From Methylobacterium sp. SyP6R (GTDB taxonomy: Bacteria; Pseudomonadota; Alphaproteobacteria; Rhizobiales; Beijerinckiaceae), in assembly GCF_019216885.1 (NCBI RefSeq), contig NZ_JAAQRC020000001.1:2604001-2668000 (forward strand): DNA of 64,000 nucleotides, read 5' to 3'. The position numbers and the translations under genes are program-made. Of the stretch, positions 60,395 to 64,000 are shown in pieces (within the stretch, counting starts at the first letter, position 1; each line of letters begins with the position of its first letter). Below the pieces are notes generated by a model. The model was not told the origin of the DNA, did no database searches, and saw only the letters and a list, made by a program, of their open reading frames with translations.

Positions 60395-61348
60395 TCAGCC
60401 GTTCTGGGAGACGGGAGTGCGGAGCGCATCGGCGATCCGGATCGGCCGCGGGATCAGCGAGAGCGCGTGGAAGCGGTCGGCGACGCGCTGCTGCTCGGCC
60501 ACCGCGCTCGGTGTCATCGGGCCGATGAGGTAGTCGGTGCGGTCGACCGCCCGGCGCGTCGCGGCGAGCGGCACGCCGGTGCCCTTCGAGAGGAGCGCCG
60601 CCACCTCGCCCCGGTTGGCCTCGCACCAGCGCGCCACGCCGCCGAGGGCAGCGAGCGCCGCGTCGAGCACGGGCGCGCGCTCGGCCACGACGGTCTTGTG
60701 GGCGAGGAAGAAGTTGTTGGGCTTGGCGATGTCGGTGGCGAGCGCCAGCACCCGGGTGGTCGGCTGCATCTCGGCGATGGCGAAGTACGGGTCCCAGATC
60801 GTCCAGGCATCGACGCTGCCGCGGGCGAAGGCCGCCGCGGCATCGGCCGGCGCCAGGGTCACCGGCTCGATGTCGCGGTAGGTCAGCCCCGCCTTCTCCA
60901 GGGCCGCGATGGTGAGGTTGTGGGCGCTCGACGCCTTGGCGAAGGCGACGCGCTTGCCCCTCAGATCCGCCAGGGTGCGGAGGGGCGAATCCTTCTGCAC
61001 CAGCACCGCCGCGCCCGAGCCCGCGGCCTCCTGCGCCGCCACGTAGGTGATCGGGCCGCCGGCGGCCTGCGCGAAGATCGGCGGCGCGTCCCCGGTCTGG
61101 CCGAGATCGATGGCGCCTAAGCTGATCGCCTCGAGGAGCGGCGGGCCGAACGAGAACTCGACCCAGGTGACGCCGACGCCGAGCGGCTTCAGCCTCGCCT
61201 CGATCGCGCCCTGCTGCTTGGCGACGACCAGGATGCCGTTCTTCTGGTAGCCGATGCGGAGCGTATCGCCGGCGGCCAAGGCTGGCGCAACGGCCGGCAG
61301 GGCGGCACCCGCCAGCGCCGCCGCCAGCAGCGTGCGACGGTCGATCAC
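60395..61348 (-). CDS. ssuA: Aliphatic sulfonate-binding periplasmic protein SsuA
   Basis: A 317-residue binding protein. The signal peptide covers residues 1-26 (RRTLLAAALAGAALPAVAPALA; the double Arg allows Tat or Sec export). The mature part opens TLRIGYQKNGILVVAKQQG, and EFSFGPPLLEAISLGAIDLGQTGDAPPIFAQAAG is the SsuA/nitrate-binding core. The start is a GTG whose GTGA overlaps the ssuE stop. It delivers sulfonates to SsuC/SsuB. Confidence 0.93.
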   Translation of the reverse strand: MIDRRTLLAAALAGAALPAVAPALAAGDTLRIGYQKNGILVVAKQQGAIEARLKPLGVGVTWVEFSFGPPLLEAISLGAIDLGQTGDAPPIFAQAAGGPITYVAAQEAAGSGAAVLVQKDSPLRTLADLRGKRVAFAKASSAHNLTIAALEKAGLTYRDIEPVTLAPADAAAAFARGSVDAWTIWDPYFAIAEMQPTTRVLALATDIAKPNNFFLAHKTVVAERAPVLDAALAALGGVARWCEANRGEVAALLSKGTGVPLAATRRAVDRTDYLIGPMTPSAVAEQQRVADRFHALSLIPRPIRIADALRTPVSQNG

Positions 61349-61929
61349 CGGGCGCCCCCGGCGACGCGGGCGAGGGGAGCGGCGATCTCGGCTGCCCGGG
61401 CCCCGGCGAGGCCGGCGAGCTGGCCGCCGGCCTCCGCCACCCGCTGGCGGATCGCCGCGGAGTCGAGGCCGCCATCCCGGAAATCCGGATCGGAGGCGTA
61501 GACCGCCGTCGGCACCGTGAGCGCGGTGAAGAAGCCGAAGAGCGGACGCAAGGAATGCTCGACCACGAGGGCGTGGCGCGCGCCCCCGCCGGTCGCCGCG
61601 AGCGCCACCGGCTTGCCGGCGAGCGCCTCGGGCGAGACGAGGTCGAACAGGTGCTTGAACAGGCCCGTATAGGCGCCCTTGTAGACGGGAGTGCCGACCA
61701 CGAGGGCGTCGGCCTCCTCCACCGCCTCGACGAGGCGGCGGGCCGGCAGGGAGAGCTGGTCGCGCGAGAGCGCACCGCCGAGGCCGGGGCCGGCATCGAC
61801 GAGATCGAAGATCCGCACGTCGACCGGCAGCCGCACGGCCGCCTCGGCGGCTATCGCTTCCACCAGGGTGCGGGTCTTCGAGGGCCGCTGGATGTTCGCG
61901 GAGAAGCCGACGAGGCGCAGGCGCGTCAT
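61345..61929 (-). CDS. ssuE: NADPH-dependent FMN reductase SsuE/MsuE
   Basis: A 194-residue flavodoxin-fold reductase that provides FMNH2 to SsuD. The FMN phosphate loop is VGFSANIQRPSKTRTLVEAI (about residues 7-26), and the second loop is ADALVVGTPVYKGAYTGLFKHLFDLV (about 72-97). It is the first gene of the ssuEACB operon. Its upstream region has no recognisable Cys-/sulfate-response operator to my eye. Confidence 0.92.
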   Translation of the reverse strand: MTRLRLVGFSANIQRPSKTRTLVEAIAAEAAVRLPVDVRIFDLVDAGPGLGGALSRDQLSLPARRLVEAVEEADALVVGTPVYKGAYTGLFKHLFDLVSPEALAGKPVALAATGGGARHALVVEHSLRPLFGFFTALTVPTAVYASDPDFRDGGLDSAAIRQRVAEAGGQLAGLAGARAAEIAAPLARVAGGAR

Positions 61930-62458
61930 GGAGGTCGATCCGATCGTCTGGAGCGGGGCAGGGACGGGGCGTCGCCATCCTGCGATCTGCCTACGATGCG
62001 GCCGAGGCCGAGATCAGTCAATGAAAGGAGATTTCAAATGAGCGTATAGCGGGAGTTGATCCTGCTACGATGGAGATGAATGAGAGAAAATGTGACTTCG
62101 TTCCCGATGAAGAACGAGAAGGATCGTGGATCGACCGGAGGAATACGCTGGTACGGCGGCAGCGGCCGGCACAGGGACGCTGCCGCTGCGGTCGCGTGGC
62201 CCGGCGTGCCCGCATCGCGGCACCGGTCGCATTTTCAAGCATTCGCCGGGGATTAAATCCGCCAAAAGAACGTATCTAAGATGATGCGTCCGCCATATGG
62301 GAGTGATACCCGGCAAATGGAAGATGGTCATGGCGAAAAATACTTGCGATCGGCCTGTTGCCGGATGATCGACACCGGCACGCCGTTGCGGTAATCGAGC
62401 GCCTGCTGACGGATCGCTTCAGCCTGTCACCAGAGCACCTTGCCAGGGGCCCCCGACG
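61930..62458. other. Gene-free stretch between ssuE and the TerB-like gene
   Basis: No convincing gene. A four-codon reading frame with a near-perfect AAGGAGAT ribosome-binding site occurs near 62023-62050 but has no proven role. A GC-rich inverted repeat (GGCAGCGGCC/...GCTGCCGCTGC) lies near 62157-62193. The divergent ssu and TerB promoters must lie here. Confidence 0.5.
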
Positions 62459-62878
62459 ATGTTCAACATGTTCAAGTCGCAGACCTCGCTCGATCTCACG
62501 CCGCGCAACTGCCTCGCGGTCTCGCTGATCTACTGCATGAGCGCCGACGGCGAGATCGACCCGGAGGAGATCGGCCACCTGATGTCGGTGCTCGGCCGCA
62601 ACGCGACCCGCCAGCAGCTCGAATCCGCCGTCAAGTATGCCCGCTCGACCCAGCCGGCCCAGTTCCTGGCCGATGCGGCGCAGCGCCTGCGCCCGGACCA
62701 GCGGCTCTGCATCCTCCTCAACATGATCGACAGCGCCATGGCCGACGGCGAGGCGGAAGCCGGCGAGCAGCAGCTCATCATGCAGTTCGCCCAGGCCTTC
62801 GGCCTGTCGGAGAACGACCTGACCCCGTATTTCCGGGCGCTGGTGGCGAAGAACGACCGGGCGGTGCTGGACCGGTGA
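62459..62878 (+). CDS. TerB-like protein
   Basis: A 139-residue all-helical protein of the TerB/tellurite-resistance-like fold. The two metal-binding-type loops are visible: MSADGEIDPEEIGHLMSVLG (about residues 28-47) and DSAMADGEAEAGEQQLIMQF (about 91-110), each with the ADGE motif. Stand-alone TerB proteins are of uncertain function and often envelope- or stress-linked. No other ter gene is present. A GC hairpin (GCCGGGCG/CGCCCGGC) follows the stop. Confidence 0.85.
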   Translation: MFNMFKSQTSLDLTPRNCLAVSLIYCMSADGEIDPEEIGHLMSVLGRNATRQQLESAVKYARSTQPAQFLADAAQRLRPDQRLCILLNMIDSAMADGEAEAGEQQLIMQFAQAFGLSENDLTPYFRALVAKNDRAVLDR

Positions 62879-62919
62879 GGGTTGGTGCCGGGCGCCCGTG
62901 GGACGCCCGGCCGTCCGTC

Positions 62920-63600
62920 TCAGGCCAAGCGGCCGGTTGCCCGGATATGAAGCTGCGGGCAGGCGAGATCGTCGTTGTCGACGATCACGTCGCAGCTCGC
63001 CTCCGGTTCTGCGATTTGCTCATACAGCGCGTAGGCCGGACGATAGCGCTGGGCGTAGAGATCGCGTGCGGCGGCTTCCCCTCCCAGCCGAGTCGCGTCC
63101 CGGTCCAATCCGCGCGTCTGAGCCGTCTCGGCGGAGGTCCGCACAAAGAGGGTTGCGTCCCAGTGGAGGCGGAGTTCCGGCCGCTGAAGGAAGGTTCCGT
63201 CGACGATCAGAATGGCGCGCTCGGCGGCTATCTTCGGCTCCTGTGCGATGGGCCGGTCGGCGTCGAGGTCGAACGACGTCGTACGGTAGTGCCGATCTCC
63301 TTCTGGCCCGAGCGGGGCGAGGAGGAGTGCGACGATGGCGGGCAGGTCGCGCGCGTCGTGATAGTACCCCTCCGCCGAGTGGCGCCCTCGCGCATAGCGC
63401 TCCGCCCGCGGGCGATGGAAGCCGTCGATGGAGGTTCGGATGACCTCGCGGCCACGCTCCCTCAGCAAAGCGGCGAGTTCGTCGGCCAAAGTGGTCTTAC
63501 CCGAGGCGGTCCGCCCATCGACCGCTACCCGAACCGGATGGCCGAGGTGCCGGCGTTCGATCCGCCCGGCGATCTCACCCAGTACGTCGCTTCTGTCCAT
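62920..63600 (-). CDS. Uridine-kinase-like P-loop NTPase
   Basis: A 226-residue P-loop protein of the uridine kinase/phosphoribulokinase family. Walker A is VDGRTASGKTTLADELA (Gly29-Thr36). The substrate loop TSIDGFHRPRAERYARGRHSAEGYYHDA (about 55-83) is diagnostic of the actinobacterial/proteobacterial uridine kinase-like group. The beta-strand ILIVDGTFLQRPELR (Walker B position) and ATLFVRTSAETAQTRGLDRD lid region follow. The true phosphate acceptor in this subgroup is uncertain. Confidence 0.85.
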   Translation of the reverse strand: MDRSDVLGEIAGRIERRHLGHPVRVAVDGRTASGKTTLADELAALLRERGREVIRTSIDGFHRPRAERYARGRHSAEGYYHDARDLPAIVALLLAPLGPEGDRHYRTTSFDLDADRPIAQEPKIAAERAILIVDGTFLQRPELRLHWDATLFVRTSAETAQTRGLDRDATRLGGEAAARDLYAQRYRPAYALYEQIAEPEASCDVIVDNDDLACPQLHIRATGRLA

Positions 63601-63731
63601 GACCGTCTCATGCTTGCTGGGGGCTTCTGAGGCGTTCGGCTAAAGCCGCTCCATGACAGCCTTGCGGTGGAGATCATCTGACCATCCGCTTCAAGCCTGG
63701 AGCGGACCGGCTGCCATACCCGGTGATGTCC

Positions 63732-64000
63732 TCACACTACCGGGTTCACCAGTTCCTCCCCCCGCCGCAGCCGCCCGAGATTCTCGATCAGCAGGTCGAT
63801 CACCCGGCCCTCGTAGAGGCTCGTCTCCCCGGCGCTGTGGGGCGTGACGATCACGTTCTCCATGCGCCAGAACGGCGCCTCCGGCGGCAGCGGCTCCTCG
63901 CGAAAGCAGTCGAGGCCGGCACCGGCGATCCGTCCCGCGGTCAGCGCCCGGGCCAGGGCGTCCTGGTCGACCACCCGGCCGCGGGCGACGTTGATCAGCA
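63732..64000 (-). CDS. D-2-hydroxyacid dehydrogenase, C-terminal part
   Basis: The last 89 codons of an NAD-dependent D-2-hydroxyacid dehydrogenase; the 5' end lies beyond the window. LINVARGRVVDQDALARAL is the conserved Arg-containing segment after the Rossmann fold. GAGLDCFREEPLPPEAPFWRMENVIVTPHSAGET carries the catalytic Glu (FREEPLP) and His (TPHSAG). The C-terminus ELVNPVV is typical. Substrate class (glyoxylate, phosphoglycerate or other) cannot be judged from this part. Confidence 0.9.
   Translation of the reverse strand, partial: LINVARGRVVDQDALARALTAGRIAGAGLDCFREEPLPPEAPFWRMENVIVTPHSAGETSLYEGRVIDLLIENLGRLRRGEELVNPVV

Noticed and set aside
62023..62050. Very short reading frame with an excellent AAGGAGAT site upstream of ssuE, considered as a leader peptide
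   Set aside because: It is on the opposite strand to ssuE and too short to assess. The TerB-like gene it could lead is over 400 bp away.

Overview
The window is high-GC DNA with the gene content of a Methylobacterium-like alphaproteobacterium (Rhizobiales). Pointers are the GlpVSTPQ-type glycerol transporter, the ImuA-ImuB-DnaE2 cassette with an alphaproteobacterial LexA box, a LOV-domain hybrid kinase, and plasmid partition genes of repABC type. A partition/replication module (repA-repB-initiator, two parS palindromes, two facing iteron clusters) at 45.8-51.3 kb suggests a megaplasmid, a chromid or an integrated plasmid. The organism is inferred from gene families and composition, not from a marker gene.

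Layout. 0-13 kb: the 3' part of an HlyD-type efflux adaptor, an ACS-family MFS carrier, a nucleotidyltransferase-fold protein, the divergent cobalamin genes cbiB and cobC sharing one CATG start, a KpsE-like polysaccharide exporter subunit, a CBS protein, glgX, a single-domain response regulator and an AI-2E/PerM-type transporter. 13-20 kb: a LOV-histidine kinase-receiver hybrid, an exported intradiol dioxygenase-like protein, an ISAs1 transposase remnant, a soluble chemoreceptor-like protein with a PilZ domain, a family-3 solute-binding protein and a beta-hydroxyacid dehydrogenase.

20-31 kb is a glycerol locus read on the minus strand: glpR, glpD, glpS, glpT, glpP, glpQ, a DUF2160 membrane protein and glpV. 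A terminator and a VapBC-like toxin-antitoxin pair then separate it from glpK. Its two transporter ATPases carry complementary lesions that would leave one composite ATP site degenerate. 31-34 kb holds an orphan ParD-like antitoxin, intergenic palindromic repeats, an IS110-family element sitting inside a 108-bp repeat whose intact copy lies at 49.7 kb, and a DUF1612 protein. 34-42 kb is a surface-glycan cluster: three family-2 glycosyltransferases, a TVP38-like protein, a DUF2142 membrane protein and a PglK-like flippase. It is followed by a C45-type self-cleaving hydrolase.

43-51.6 kb: a Cache chemoreceptor, a pyridoxamine-oxidase-like gene broken by one in-frame amber codon, then the replication module and a gene-free origin region of about 2.1 kb. 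51.6-57.3 kb is the SOS mutagenesis cassette imuA-imuB-dnaE2. 57.3-61.9 kb is an aliphatic sulfonate utilisation cluster (ssuEACB, then ssuD). The window ends with a TerB-like protein, a uridine-kinase-like P-loop protein and a truncated D-2-hydroxyacid dehydrogenase.

Three families of intergenic palindromic repeats punctuate the window. They split the imuB/dnaE2 and ssuB/ssuD pairs, and one family is the IS110 target. I saw no tRNA, rRNA or CRISPR array.
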